Assembly: GCA_021849075.1 (NCBI GenBank) | Contig: JAJZTH010000004.1 | Span: 121,574-185,573, forward strand | Source of the DNA: Pseudomonadota bacterium | GTDB lineage: Bacteria; Pseudomonadota; Alphaproteobacteria; Sphingomonadales; Sphingomonadaceae | Length of the DNA stretch: 64,000 nucleotides | Direction of reading: 5' to 3' | Shown: in pieces, positions 17,404 to 26,710 of the stretch | Layout: each line of letters opens with the position of its first letter | Position numbering within the stretch: position 1 is the stretch's first letter | Notes under the pieces: generated by a model | The model's database searches: none | Seen by the model: only the letters and a program-made list of their open reading frames with translations | Told to the model about the DNA's origin: nothing | Made by a program: the position numbers and the translations under genes

Positions 17404-18066
17404 ATGACTCGCTCCCTCACCTTCGCCATCCCCAAGGGCCGCATCCTGGATGAAGCGCTGCCCCTGCTCGCCAAAGCCGGTATCGAACCGGAGGCGGAGT
17501 TTCATGACAAGAAGAGCCGCGCGCTGCGGTTCGCCACCAACCGGCCCGATGTGTCGATCATCCGCGTGCGCGCGTTCGACGTTGCCACCTTCGTCGCCCA
17601 TGGCGCGGCGCAGATCGGCATCGTCGGCTCCGATGTGGTGGAAGAGTTTAACTATTCCGAACTTTATGCGCCCGTCGACCTCGACATCGGCCATTGCCGC
17701 CTGTCCGTCGCCGAACCGGTCGACGCCGCGGATGAAGATCAGGCGGCGATGAGCCATGTGCGCGTCGCGACCAAATATCCGCACCTCACCCGTCGCTATT
17801 ATGAAGCGCGGGGGCTTCAGGCCGAATGCGTGAAGCTGAATGGCGCGATGGAACTCGCGCCCTCGCTCGGCCTGTCGCGCCGGATCGTGGACCTGGTGTC
17901 GTCGGGCGCGACGCTCAAGGCCAACGGCCTGGTGGAAACCGACATCATCATGCAGATTTCGGCGCGCCTGATCGTCAACCGCGCTGCGTACAAGATGCGC
18001 TCGGCCGAACTGACGCCGCTGATCGATGCGTTTCGCGCCGCCGTGGGGGTGAAGGATGCCGCTTAA
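17404..18066 (+). CDS. hisG: ATP phosphoribosyltransferase, short form
   Basis: 220 residues; catalyses the first step of histidine synthesis (ATP + PRPP). It starts with [18 protein letters not shown] and has the PRPP-binding phrase near [15 protein letters not shown]. The length is that of the short HisG form, which lacks the C-terminal regulatory domain and needs HisZ as partner; no hisZ is in the window. The 3' end overlaps hisD by 11 nt. Confidence 0.95.
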   Translation: MTRSLTFAIPKGRILDEALPLLAKAGIEPEAEFHDKKSRALRFATNRPDVSIIRVRAFDVATFVAHGAAQIGIVGSDVVEEFNYSELYAPVDLDIGHCRLSVAEPVDAADEDQAAMSHVRVATKYPHLTRRYYEARGLQAECVKLNGAMELAPSLGLSRRIVDLVSSGATLKANGLVETDIIMQISARLIVNRAAYKMRSAELTPLIDAFRAAVGVKDAA

Positions 18067-19345
18067 GCTCTCCACCACCGATGCCGATTTCGCGTCCGCC
18101 TTCACGGCGCTGGTCGATGCCCGGCGGGAAGCGGACGAGGATGTGTCGCGCGATGTGACCGCGATCCTGAAGGCCGTGCGCGCCGGGGGCGATACGGCGC
18201 TGGCCGATTATACCCGGCGTTTCGACCGGCATGACCTGAACGTCAGCGGGTGGGCCGTTACCCCGGCGGAAACCCGCGCCGCGCTCGATGGCCTGTCGAC
18301 GGAATTGCGTGACGCGCTGGAACTCGCGGCCGCGCGCATCACCGCCTATCATGAAAAGCAGAAGCCGGTGGACAGCGACGGTGTGGACAGCGCCGGCGTA
18401 CGGCTGGGCGCGCGCTGGAGCGCGGTCGACGCCGCCGGTCTCTATGTGCCGGGCGGGCGCGCCGCCTATCCCAGTTCGCTGCTGATGAATGTGATCCCGG
18501 CCAAGGTCGCGGGCGTGCAGCGCATCGCCATGGTCACGCCGACCCCCAATGGGGAGATCAACCCGCTGGTCCTCGCCGCCGCGCAAATTGCGGGGATAGA
18601 GGAAATCTGGCGGGTAGGGGGCGCGCAGGCCGTCGCCGCGCTGGCCTATGGCACCGACCGGATCAAGCCTGTCGACGTCATCACTGGCCCGGGCAACGCC
18701 TGGGTCGCCGAAGCCAAGCGCCAGCTTTATGGCGTGGTCGGCATCGACATGGTGGCCGGCCCGTCCGAGATCGTCGTCGTCGCCGATGGCAAGAATGATC
18801 CCGAATGGACCGCCGCCGACCTGCTCAGCCAGTCGGAGCATGATCCGACCAGCCAGTCGATCCTCTTTACGGACGATGCCGCCTTTGCCGATGCGGTCGC
18901 GCAGGCGATCGAGCGCCAGATACCGGCGCTTTCGACCAGCGCCGTCGCCCGCGCCAGCTGGGACGCCAATGGCGCGATCATCGTCGTGCGCGATCTGGAT
19001 GAGGCGATGCCGCTGGTCGATCGGCTTGCCGCCGAGCATCTGGAGCTGGCCGTGGACGATCCCGACCGCTATTTCGCGCAGGTCCGCCACGCCGGTTCGG
19101 TTTTCCTGGGCCGGATGACGCCGGAAGCGGTGGGCGATTATGTCGCCGGGCCGAACCATGTTCTGCCCACTGGCCGCCGCGCGCGCTTCTCCTCGGGCCT
19201 GTCCGTGCTTGATTTCATGAAGCGCACCAGCTTCCTCAGCCTCACGCCCGCCGCCATCGGCGCGATCGGCCCCGCCGCCGTCGCGCTGGCGCAGGCCGAA
19301 GGGCTGCCCGCCCATGCCGCTTCAGTGGCCCTCCGTTTGAAATAA
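18056..19345 (+). CDS. hisD: Histidinol dehydrogenase
   Basis: 429 residues, full length; performs the last two oxidations to histidine with NAD. The zinc and catalytic signature is clear: [24 protein letters not shown], then SEHDPTSQS, and later AEHLEL and GPNHVLPTG. Start ATG lies inside the end of hisG, so the pair is coupled. Other his genes are not present here, so the pathway is split, as is common in alphaproteobacteria. Confidence 0.96.
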   Translation: MPLKLSTTDADFASAFTALVDARREADEDVSRDVTAILKAVRAGGDTALADYTRRFDRHDLNVSGWAVTPAETRAALDGLSTELRDALELAAARITAYHEKQKPVDSDGVDSAGVRLGARWSAVDAAGLYVPGGRAAYPSSLLMNVIPAKVAGVQRIAMVTPTPNGEINPLVLAAAQIAGIEEIWRVGGAQAVAALAYGTDRIKPVDVITGPGNAWVAEAKRQLYGVVGIDMVAGPSEIVVVADGKNDPEWTAADLLSQSEHDPTSQSILFTDDAAFADAVAQAIERQIPALSTSAVARASWDANGAIIVVRDLDEAMPLVDRLAAEHLELAVDDPDRYFAQVRHAGSVFLGRMTPEAVGDYVAGPNHVLPTGRRARFSSGLSVLDFMKRTSFLSLTPAAIGAIGPAAVALAQAEGLPAHAASVALRLK

Positions 19346-19348
19346 AAA

Positions 19349-19418
19349 TCCGTTCGCTTCGAGCGAAGTCGAGAAGCCCGCGCGCAGCGGTCCTCGACAA
19401 GCGCGAACCGAACGGAGT
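19349..19418. repeat. Dispersed inverted repeat, family 2, copy 2
   Basis: Bounded by TCCGTTCG and CGAACGGAG, with an inner hairpin TTCGCT-TCG-AGCGAA. It lies between hisD and nusB, 14 nt before the nusB start, so it can form a structure in the nusB leader or end the hisD transcript. Confidence 0.7.
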
Positions 19419-19432
19419 AGGGACAGATTGAT

Positions 19433-19879
19433 ATGAAAGACCGCTCCAAATCCCGCTCCGCCGCGCGCCTTGCCGCGGTGCAGGCGCTCTACCAGCTCGA
19501 AATGGAGGGCACGCCGCTCCATATCCTGCTGCATGAATTTCATCAGCACCGCCTGGGCGCGACCATCGAAGACGTCACCTATGCGCAGGCGGAGGAGCCT
19601 TTCTTCGATGATATCGTGCAGGGCGTGGACCGTCGTCGCGGTGAGATTGACGCGCTGATCACGGCGCGCCTGTCCAGCGGCTGGAGCCTCGACCGGCTGG
19701 ACAAGCCGATGCGCCAGATTTTGCGCGCGGGCGCCTATGAACTGCTGGCCCGCGCCGATATCGGCACCGGCACCGTCATCAGCGAATATGTCGATGTCGC
19801 CCACGCCTTTTACGACAAGCGTGAGGCGGGCTTCGTCAACGGCCTGCTCGACGGCGTGTCGAAGGATGTGCGCAAGTAA
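19433..19879 (+). CDS. nusB: Transcription antitermination factor NusB
   Basis: 148 residues, all-helical NusB fold. Recognisable phrases are SRSAARLAAVQALYQLEMEG at the N terminus (the RNA/NusE-binding arginine-rich helix), LDRLDKPMRQILRAGAYELL and the closing FVNGLLDGVSK. It forms the rRNA antitermination complex with S10. Followed 34 nt later by thiL, a very common pairing in proteobacteria. Confidence 0.96.
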   Translation: MKDRSKSRSAARLAAVQALYQLEMEGTPLHILLHEFHQHRLGATIEDVTYAQAEEPFFDDIVQGVDRRRGEIDALITARLSSGWSLDRLDKPMRQILRAGAYELLARADIGTGTVISEYVDVAHAFYDKREAGFVNGLLDGVSKDVRK

Positions 19880-19913
19880 AGCCTCCCGCCGTCCGCCCGT
19901 ATAGATAGGGATC

Positions 19914-20828
19914 ATGTCCGCCGAATCCCGCTTCCTCACCCTGTTGCGCCTGCTCGCCCATGATCCGGCGGCGCAGGGGCTGATGGATGATGTCGCGGTG
20001 CTGCCGGTGGGCGATAGCCGCCTCATTCTGACCAGCGATACGATGGTCGAGGGCGTGCATTATCTCCCCACCGATCCGCCCGCCGATATCGGGTGGAAGC
20101 TGGCGGCGGTGAACCTGTCCGATCTGGCGGCGAAGGGCGCGCGGCCGGTGGGGTGCCTGCTGAACTACGCCTTGTCGGGCGACGAATCCTGGGACGAAGC
20201 CTTCATCGCGGGGCTTGGCGACGCGCTGGACCGACACGCCATGCCATTGCTGGGCGGCGACACGGTGAAGATGCCGGCCGGATCGGCGCGCAGTTACAGC
20301 CTGACCGCGATTGGCGAGGCGACCGGCATCGTCCCCACCCGCATCGGCGCGCAGCCGGGCGACCTGCTCTATGTCACCGGACCGGTGGGTGATGCGGGCG
20401 TCGGGCTGGCCCTGGCCAGCGCCGATCCGGCGGCGTCCGGTCCGCTGGTCGACGCCTATCGCCGCCCGCGTCCGCGCATTGCCGAAGGAGCGCTGATCGC
20501 TGCCGTCGCCACGGCGATGATGGATCTGTCCGACGGCCTGCTGATCGATGCCGCCCGCATGGCCCAGGCGAGCGGCGTCGCCGTCACCATCGATCATATC
20601 CCCCTGTCGCGCGCGCTGGAAAGGGCGCGGGGGGCAAGCGTGGCGGTGCAGATTGCCGCCGCCCGCGCAGGCGACGATTATGAGCTGCTGTTCGCCCTGC
20701 CGCGCGGGAAGACGCCGCCGGTGCGCGCCATTCCGGTCGGCCATGTAGCGGAAGGCGCAGGACTGACGCTGATGATCGACGGCGCGGTGATGCCCTTGCC
20801 AGACCGGCTCGGCTGGGAACATGATTAG
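19914..20828 (+). CDS. thiL: Thiamine-monophosphate kinase
   Basis: 304 residues. ThiL phosphorylates thiamine phosphate to the pyrophosphate. Mg/ATP-binding landmarks: MDDVAVLP (about 24-31), TSDTMVEGVHY, NLSDLAAKGARP, GGDTV and DLSDGLLID. Signature order and length match the family. Follows nusB in the same direction. Confidence 0.95.
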   Translation: MSAESRFLTLLRLLAHDPAAQGLMDDVAVLPVGDSRLILTSDTMVEGVHYLPTDPPADIGWKLAAVNLSDLAAKGARPVGCLLNYALSGDESWDEAFIAGLGDALDRHAMPLLGGDTVKMPAGSARSYSLTAIGEATGIVPTRIGAQPGDLLYVTGPVGDAGVGLALASADPAASGPLVDAYRRPRPRIAEGALIAAVATAMMDLSDGLLIDAARMAQASGVAVTIDHIPLSRALERARGASVAVQIAAARAGDDYELLFALPRGKTPPVRAIPVGHVAEGAGLTLMIDGAVMPLPDRLGWEHD

Positions 20829-20888
20829 GAACGCTGGGACAAAGCGTCCGGCTTGATCCCCCCGGCGGGCGGGCCTACACCGCTGGCC

Positions 20889-21884
20889 ATGACCCAAGCA
20901 TCTTATCCGGCGCTGCGCATGCGCCGCACCCGCGTTGCGGCCTGGAGCCGCGCCATGCACGCCGAAAATTGCCTGTCGCCCAGCGATTTCCTGTGGCCGC
21001 TGTTCGTCACCGAAGGCGAAGGCGTGGAGGAACCTGTCGCTGCGCTGCCCGGCGTATCGCGCTGGTCGGTGGACCTGATGGTCGCCCGCGCAAAGGAAGC
21101 GCGCGATTTGGGCATTCCCTGTCTGGCCCTGTTCCCCAATACGCAGGCCGACCGGCGCAGCGACGATGGCGAAGAGGCGCTGAACCCCGACAATCTGATG
21201 TGTCGCGCCATCCGCGCGATCAAGGATGCGGTGCCCGATATCGGCATCCTGACCGATGTGGCGCTGGACCCCTATACCGTTCACGGGCAGGACGGCCTGC
21301 TCGATGAGACGGGCTATGTCGTCAATGATGCGACGATCGACGTGCTGATCGGCCAGTCGCTCAATCAGGCGGCGGCGGGCGCGGACATCATCGCGCCCAG
21401 CGACATGATGGACGGGCGCATCGGCGCGATCCGCGAGGCGCTGGAGGAAAATGGCCACGCCAATGTCCAGATCATGGCCTATGCCGCCAAATATGCCAGC
21501 GCCTTTTATGGCCCGTTCCGCGACGCGGTGGGATCGCGCGGGTTGCTGAAGGGCGACAAGAAAAATTACCAGATGGACCCCGCCAATGGCGAGGAGGCGC
21601 TGCGCGAGGTCGCGCTTGATCTCGCTGAAGGCGCGGACAGCGTGATGGTGAAGCCGGGCCTGCCCTATCTGGATATCGTCGCGCGGGTGCGCGATCGCTT
21701 TTCCGTCCCGGTCTTCGCCTATCAGGTGTCGGGCGAATATGCGATGATCGAACATGCCGCCGCCGCGGGCGTGGCCGATCGCGACGCGCTGATCCTGGAA
21801 ACGCTGATGGCGTTCAAGCGGGCGGGCTGTTCGGGCGTGCTGACCTATCATGCGCTGGACGCCGCGCGCCTGCTGAATGGCTGA
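20889..21884 (+). CDS. hemB: Delta-aminolevulinic acid dehydratase (porphobilinogen synthase)
   Basis: 331 residues; condenses two 5-aminolevulinates in haem synthesis. The two Schiff-base lysines are Lys201 (YAAKYASAFYGPFRD) and Lys255 (VMVKPGLPYLD). The metal-site region reads DVALDPYTVHGQDG, the Asp-rich Mg/K-dependent type rather than the three-Cys zinc type. A TTG at 20853 would add 12 residues; the ATG at 20889 is preferred. Overlaps the following acetyltransferase by 8 nt. Confidence 0.95.
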   Translation: MTQASYPALRMRRTRVAAWSRAMHAENCLSPSDFLWPLFVTEGEGVEEPVAALPGVSRWSVDLMVARAKEARDLGIPCLALFPNTQADRRSDDGEEALNPDNLMCRAIRAIKDAVPDIGILTDVALDPYTVHGQDGLLDETGYVVNDATIDVLIGQSLNQAAAGADIIAPSDMMDGRIGAIREALEENGHANVQIMAYAAKYASAFYGPFRDAVGSRGLLKGDKKNYQMDPANGEEALREVALDLAEGADSVMVKPGLPYLDIVARVRDRFSVPVFAYQVSGEYAMIEHAAAAGVADRDALILETLMAFKRAGCSGVLTYHALDAARLLNG

Positions 21885-22443
21885 ATTCCGGCTTGAAACG
21901 GATCGGCTGATCCTGCGCGCCTGGCGGCAGGAGGATGTCGATCCTTTCATGCAGGCGCTCGATACGCCGGAAGTCATGCGCTGGCTGGGCGGATCGCAAC
22001 CGCGCAGCCATTATGCCGATATGCAGCAGAATATGGCGAAGATGCAGGCGGATATCGGTCATTGTTTCTGGATCATGGAAAGTCGCGCGGATGGCGCGAT
22101 CCTCGGCTTTTGCGGGGCGCGCCGGGGGCGGCATCCCGGAACGCCCATATTTGGCGAAGTGGAACTGGGCTGGCGTTTGGCCGCCAGCCATTGGGGGCGG
22201 GGACTGGCCAAGGAAGCGGCGCGCGCCACGATCGACTGGTGCCGCCTCAATCTGCCGGACCGGCGTGTCATCGCCTATACCGTGCCGGGCAACAGCGCAT
22301 CCTGGGGCTTGATGCGCGCGCTGGGCATGACCCGGCAGGAAGAGATGGATTTCGATCATCCCGCCTTTGCGGTGGGCCATCCGCTCTGCCGCCACATCGT
22401 CTATGCGATCGATCATCCCGAAGGACGCCCATCTCCCCCTTGA
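21877..22443 (+). CDS. GNAT-family N-acetyltransferase (RimJ/RimL-like)
   Basis: 188 residues, single GNAT domain. It opens with LETDRLILRAWRQEDVDPF, typical of the RimJ/RimL subgroup, and the acetyl-CoA pyrophosphate loop reads WGRGLAKEAARA near residue 107. The ATG is inside the end of hemB, so expression should follow hemB. Substrate unknown; members acetylate protein N termini, small molecules or drugs. Confidence 0.85.
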   Translation: MAEFRLETDRLILRAWRQEDVDPFMQALDTPEVMRWLGGSQPRSHYADMQQNMAKMQADIGHCFWIMESRADGAILGFCGARRGRHPGTPIFGEVELGWRLAASHWGRGLAKEAARATIDWCRLNLPDRRVIAYTVPGNSASWGLMRALGMTRQEEMDFDHPAFAVGHPLCRHIVYAIDHPEGRPSPP

Positions 22444-22501
22444 ACCGCAGGCCATGGTTGCGGCATGACCATAGGCTGAGGGGTAGGACAGGGGACATAT
22501 A

Positions 22502-24697
22502 TTGCTCGGAACGCGCGCTCGCTTCGTCCTGACCATCTGCGCGGGATCGTTCCTGCTCTTCCTTGTCCAGCCGATGATCGCGCGCATGGCGCTGCCGCGC
22601 CTGGGTGGCGCGCCGTCGGTGTGGAATTCCGCCATGCTGGTCTATCAGGCGCTGTTGCTGGCGGGCTATGGCTATGCCCATATGTTGGGGCGCCTGCCGG
22701 CGCGGCGACAGGCGCTTACTCATCTGGGCCTGTTCCTGCTGTCCGCCATCTTCCTGCCGATCGGACTGGCGGGATGGCAACCGCCCGCCGCGATCGAGCC
22801 GGCCCTGTGGGTGTTGTGGTTGATCGGCGCGTCGATCGGTCCGCTCTTCTTCGTCGTTGCCGCGCAGGCCCCCTTGCTCCAGCGCTGGTTTGCGATCGCC
22901 GATGGTGGCGATCCCTATCCGCTCTATGCCGCATCCAATCTGGGCAGCTTTGGCGGGCTGATCGCCTATCCGTTGCTGGTCGAACCGCTGTTGACGCTGA
23001 AGGCGCAGAGCATTCTTTGGTCGCTCTGCTATGGCGCGCTCTTCTTTCTGGTCTATGCCAGCGCCCGTCGCCTGCCGCCCGGCGACACCATCGTCGCCAC
23101 GGAGGATGCCGCGCCGCCGCCGCAATGGCGCATAATGCTGCACTGGATGCTACTGGCGGCGGTGCCGTCGGGCCTGATGCTGGCGACCAGCCTCTATCTC
23201 ACCACAGATATCGTCGCGATGCCTTTGCTGTGGGTGGTGCCGCTGGGCCTCTATCTGCTCAGTTTCAGCGCGGCCTTCGCCAACGGGCGCGGCGTGGCCA
23301 ATCTTTGCACCTTGGCGGCGCCTCTGGTCCTGTTGATCGGGGCCTGCATCGCCTTTACCGGCGGGGTGCATTTCCCGGTATTCATTGCGCTGGGCATTGT
23401 CACCGTCCTGTTCGTCGCGTCGACCGCGCTGCATGCCTATCTCTATGATCTGCGCCCCGCGCCGGCGCATCTGACCCGTTTTTACCTGATCCTGTCGGTG
23501 GGCGGTATGATCGGCGGTCTGTTCTGCGCGCTGCTGGCGCCGCTGATCTTCGACTGGACCTATGAATATCCGATCCTGCTGGCCGGCGCGGCATTGCTGT
23601 TGCCGGCGCGCGATCCGTTCCTGAAACTGCCCCGGCTGTTGTGGGAAAGCCCGCAGCGCCGCGTCTGGCTGGCCTGCGCGATGCTGTTGCTGGGCCTGGC
23701 CCTGTCAATCATTGGCGGCGGGTTGGTGCCGGCCCTGGCGTCGCCTCCGATCAAGACCGCCTGTTTCCTGACGATCATCGCCATGGGGGTGATGGCGTTG
23801 GGGCATCATGCGCTGAGCGCGGGGATGCTGATCTATCTGATGCTGTGCCTGAGCGGGTGGGAAAAACTGTCCCAATCGGCCAGCGGCATGCTGACCCGCA
23901 GCTATTTCGGCGTCTATGGCGTGGCGAACAAGGATGGGGACCAGCGCATCCTGTTCCACGGCACGACCCTGCACGGCATTCAGAATCTGACGCCCGGCCA
24001 TGAACGCGACGCCACCACCTATTATGCGCCGCGATCGGGCGTGGGGCTGGCGATGCGCAACGCGCCGGCCCTGTTCGGGCCACGGGCGCGGATCGATGTG
24101 GTCGGGCTGGGGGCGGGGACGCTGGCCTGCTATATCCGCCCCGGTCAGCGCTGGCGCTTTTACGAGATTGATCCGGCGATGGCCGCCATCGCCCGCGATC
24201 CGGCCGACTTCACCTTCCTGTCGCGCTGTCAGCCCCATGCTGACATCGTCATCGGCGACGCGCGCATGACATTGGCGCAACAGCCGGCGGGCGATGCGGA
24301 CCTGCTGGTGATCGACGCCTTCTCCTCCGATTCCATTCCCTTGCATCTGCTCACGCGGGAAGCGCTGGCCGTCTATGGCCGCCGTCTGGCGCCCAATGGG
24401 CTGCTGATGATTCACATTTCCAATCGTTATCTCGATCTGCGGCCGGTGCTGGCGGCGGCGGCGCGGGCCGGGGGATGGCATGCCGCATTGCGCCATTATG
24501 TGCCCGACAAGCGGGACCAGAGCCTCCACTACACCGCGTCGATATGGGTTGCCTTGTCGCGGGATCGGGCGCAACTGGACCAGCTGAAGCGCCGGACCAT
24601 GCCCGAACAATGGCGCGATCTGCCCGAACGGCCGGGATTTACCGTCTGGTCCGACGATCATGCCAGCATCCTGCCGATCCTGAAGGTCAGGCCATAA
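22502..24697 (+). CDS. Polytopic membrane protein fused to a spermidine-synthase-like domain
   Basis: 731 residues with a TTG start at 22502, seven nt after GGGGA. Residues about 1-460 contain eleven or twelve hydrophobic helices (family phrase LFLVQPMIARMALPRLGG at the start). Residues about 500-720 are a Rossmann methyltransferase-like fold of the spermidine-synthase type: DVVGLGAGTLACYI, FYEIDPAMAAIA, IVIGDARMTL and LLVIDAFSSDSIPLHLLT. The architecture is widespread but its product is not established, so aminopropyl transfer is not assumed. The gamma-carbonic-anhydrase gene follows after 14 nt. Confidence 0.82.
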   Translation: MLGTRARFVLTICAGSFLLFLVQPMIARMALPRLGGAPSVWNSAMLVYQALLLAGYGYAHMLGRLPARRQALTHLGLFLLSAIFLPIGLAGWQPPAAIEPALWVLWLIGASIGPLFFVVAAQAPLLQRWFAIADGGDPYPLYAASNLGSFGGLIAYPLLVEPLLTLKAQSILWSLCYGALFFLVYASARRLPPGDTIVATEDAAPPPQWRIMLHWMLLAAVPSGLMLATSLYLTTDIVAMPLLWVVPLGLYLLSFSAAFANGRGVANLCTLAAPLVLLIGACIAFTGGVHFPVFIALGIVTVLFVASTALHAYLYDLRPAPAHLTRFYLILSVGGMIGGLFCALLAPLIFDWTYEYPILLAGAALLLPARDPFLKLPRLLWESPQRRVWLACAMLLLGLALSIIGGGLVPALASPPIKTACFLTIIAMGVMALGHHALSAGMLIYLMLCLSGWEKLSQSASGMLTRSYFGVYGVANKDGDQRILFHGTTLHGIQNLTPGHERDATTYYAPRSGVGLAMRNAPALFGPRARIDVVGLGAGTLACYIRPGQRWRFYEIDPAMAAIARDPADFTFLSRCQPHADIVIGDARMTLAQQPAGDADLLVIDAFSSDSIPLHLLTREALAVYGRRLAPNGLLMIHISNRYLDLRPVLAAAARAGGWHAALRHYVPDKRDQSLHYTASIWVALSRDRAQLDQLKRRTMPEQWRDLPERPGFTVWSDDHASILPILKVRP

Positions 24698-24711
24698 GAG
24701 AGGAAAGATAT

Positions 24712-25308
24712 TTGTCCAGCGCCGATCATTCCGCCGATTATACGGACGTCAGCATCATCCCCTTTGGCGGCAAGACGCCCGTCATCCATCCCAGCGCCTT
24801 CATCGCGCCGGGGTGCCGCATCATCGGCGATGTGGAAATCGGGGAGGACGCCAGCATCTGGTATAATTGCGTGATCCGGGGCGATGTGAACCGGGTGCGG
24901 ATCGGCGCGCGGACCAATGTGCAGGATGGCACGGTCATCCATTGCGACAGCCCCGGCGACCGCGCCGACGGCCGCCCGGCCGCAGGCTGGCCCGCAATCA
25001 TCGGGGAAGATGTGCTGATCGGCCATATGGCGATGATCCATGGCTGCGTGCTGGAAGACCGCGCCTTCGTGGGGCTGGGCGCGATCGTGATGAGCGGCGC
25101 GCGGGTGGAGAGCGATGCGATGCTGGCGGCGGGCGCTCTGCTCTCGCCGGGCAAGAGCGTATTGCACCGCCAGCTATGGGCCGGCCGACCAGCCAAGTTC
25201 ATGCGCGACCTGAGCGACGCTGCGCTCATCGATATGCGCGAAGGCGTGGACCATTATGTCCACAACGCCAAGGCGCATAAGGGCGCGGTGAAGGCGATGG
25301 GGGCGTAG
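24712..25308 (+). CDS. Gamma-carbonic anhydrase-like left-handed beta-helix protein
   Basis: 198 residues from a TTG start placed behind AGAGAGGAAAG; the open frame continues upstream through the previous gene but only out of its frame. Hexapeptide repeats run from about residue 25 to 165 (VIHPSAFIAPGCRIIGDVEIGEDASIW as the first turns). The gamma-CA zinc histidines are probably those in VIHCDS, GHMAMIHGC. Belongs to the YrdA/PaaY/CaiE group, of which only some members have carbonic anhydrase activity. Confidence 0.85.
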   Translation: MSSADHSADYTDVSIIPFGGKTPVIHPSAFIAPGCRIIGDVEIGEDASIWYNCVIRGDVNRVRIGARTNVQDGTVIHCDSPGDRADGRPAAGWPAIIGEDVLIGHMAMIHGCVLEDRAFVGLGAIVMSGARVESDAMLAAGALLSPGKSVLHRQLWAGRPAKFMRDLSDAALIDMREGVDHYVHNAKAHKGAVKAMGA

Positions 25309-25336
25309 CGGCTGGTTTGGGTGGACTCCTGCCATT

Positions 25337-25358
25337 CCCCTCCCGTTTACGGGAGGGG
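25337..25358. repeat. GC-rich hairpin between convergent genes (family 3 repeat)
   Basis: CCCCTCCCG-TTTA-CGGGAGGGG: a perfect 9-bp stem with a 4-nt loop. It lies 29 nt after the gamma-CA stop, in a 204-nt gap. The rest of the gap (to 25512) shows nothing I recognise. The same CCCCTCCC/GGGAGGGG core recurs at 38219-38325. Confidence 0.65.
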
Positions 25359-25512
25359 GAACATGTCCAAACTTGGCCGATACCCGGCATCCCGCTTCAT
25401 CCTGTCCTACAGACTCAGGCGCGGCTATGGCCTGACTTTCCATATGCGACATGCGAGAAGTTAGAGAGTTTTTGCCAATGGCTGCACGAGCAACGCCCAG
25501 CCCAGCCACTCG

Positions 25513-26034
25513 TTACGGCTGCGGCAGGCGCGCCTTCATGGAGTCGATGCGGTCATTCTGCTGGTCGACCAGCGCCAGCGTGGCGGTGCGGGCGGCGTCT
25601 ATGTCTTCCAGGCCGCCGTGCGCCTTGCCGTCGGATATCGCATTGCTGCGTTCGACATAGAGGGTGTCGAGGCTGGCGAGCGCCGAGACGCTGTCGTTGC
25701 GGGCGCTTTCCAGCGCGCTGATCGCAACCTGCGCCGCCACCCAGGCGTCGCTCGATACCGCCGATCCGGATGCCGCGCGCACGGCCTTGTCGGCCTTGTC
25801 AGCCGCAGCGTCAAACCCGGCAGCGCCCTTGTCGGCCTGCGCCACATGGCGGGCGATGTCTGCGGACAAGGCGGCATCGGCCGGCGCGGGCGCGGGCGGC
25901 GGCGCGACTTCGGCGACCGGCGCGCTTTCGATCGGCCGCTTGGCCAGCGACGGATAATTTTGCACCGACCCGGCGCAACCGGACAGGAACAGGGCCAGAG
26001 CGGCAAGAAGGCGGCGCGGAGTCATGCTAGTCAT
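25513..26034 (-). CDS. Small lipoprotein of unknown function
   Basis: 173 residues with lipobox LSGC at Cys20 (signal MTSMTPRRLLAALALFLSGC). The mature part has a Pro/Ala-rich linker (about 38-52), then a largely helical, Ala-rich region with heptad-like spacing (IARHVAQADKGAAGFDAAADKADKAV and on). It looks like a periplasmic, lipid-anchored helical protein. No domain recognised. Alternative start at 26025. Convergent with the gamma-CA gene. Confidence 0.7.
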   Translation of the reverse strand: MTSMTPRRLLAALALFLSGCAGSVQNYPSLAKRPIESAPVAEVAPPPAPAPADAALSADIARHVAQADKGAAGFDAAADKADKAVRAASGSAVSSDAWVAAQVAISALESARNDSVSALASLDTLYVERSNAISDGKAHGGLEDIDAARTATLALVDQQNDRIDSMKARLPQP

Positions 26035-26089
26035 CTAGGCGGCGCAGCGACGGGGCGCAATGGCCCCGCGCGCTGCGATCATGCCTTCC

Positions 26090-26710
26090 TCAACGCGGCA
26101 GGGCGGCGGCTTCGCGCGCCAGCGCCTCGATCTTCGCCGGGTCGATCGGTCCTTTGGGCACGACCCAGCTGCCGCCGACGCATTTGATGAAGGGCTGGGC
26201 CAGCCATTCGGGCGCGCTCTGCGCCGTGATGCCGCCGGTGGGGCAGAACCGCGCCGTGTGCAGCGGCGCGGCGAGAGCCTTCAGGGCGGGCAGGCCACCC
26301 GAGGTTTCGGCCGGGAAGAATTTGAAGTGGGAGAGGCCCATGTCCATGCCGCGCATGATGTCGCCCGCCGTGGCTGTACCGGGCAGGAAGGGAATGTTCG
26401 CCGCGATCGCCGCTTTGCCCAGCGGTTCAGTGAGGCCCGGGCTGACGATGAAGCGCGCGCCCGCCTCCATCGCCGCATCCAGTTGCGCGGGGTTCAGCAC
26501 GGTGCCTGCACCCACGACCGCGCCTTCGACCTTCGCCATTTCGCGGATCACGTCCAGCGCGGCGGGGGTGCGCAGCGTCACCTCCAGCGCAGGCAGGCCA
26601 CCGGCCACCAGCGCCTGCGCTATGGGAAGCGCATCTTCGACACGGTCCACCACCAGCACCGGGATCACCGGGGCCAGTTCCATCACCTGTTCTACGGTCA
26701 GGCTCATCAT
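26090..26710 (-). CDS. eda: KDPG aldolase (2-dehydro-3-deoxy-phosphogluconate aldolase)
   Basis: 206 residues; cleaves KDPG to pyruvate and glyceraldehyde 3-phosphate. Active-site Glu in ALEVTLRTP (about 43) and Schiff-base Lys near 130 (SHFKFFPAE) are present, with the phosphate loop PTGGIT. The ATG at 26710 overlaps the glk TGA by 1 nt (TGATG); a GTG at 26713 and another ATG at 26707 are possible. Last gene of the zwf-edd-glk-eda unit. Confidence 0.95.
   Translation of the reverse strand: MMSLTVEQVMELAPVIPVLVVDRVEDALPIAQALVAGGLPALEVTLRTPAALDVIREMAKVEGAVVGAGTVLNPAQLDAAMEAGARFIVSPGLTEPLGKAAIAANIPFLPGTATAGDIMRGMDMGLSHFKFFPAETSGGLPALKALAAPLHTARFCPTGGITAQSAPEWLAQPFIKCVGGSWVVPKGPIDPAKIEALAREAAALPR

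Noticed and set aside
22502..24697. Assignment as plain spermidine synthase.
   Set aside because: A long polytopic domain precedes it and the putrescine-site residues are not clearly conserved.
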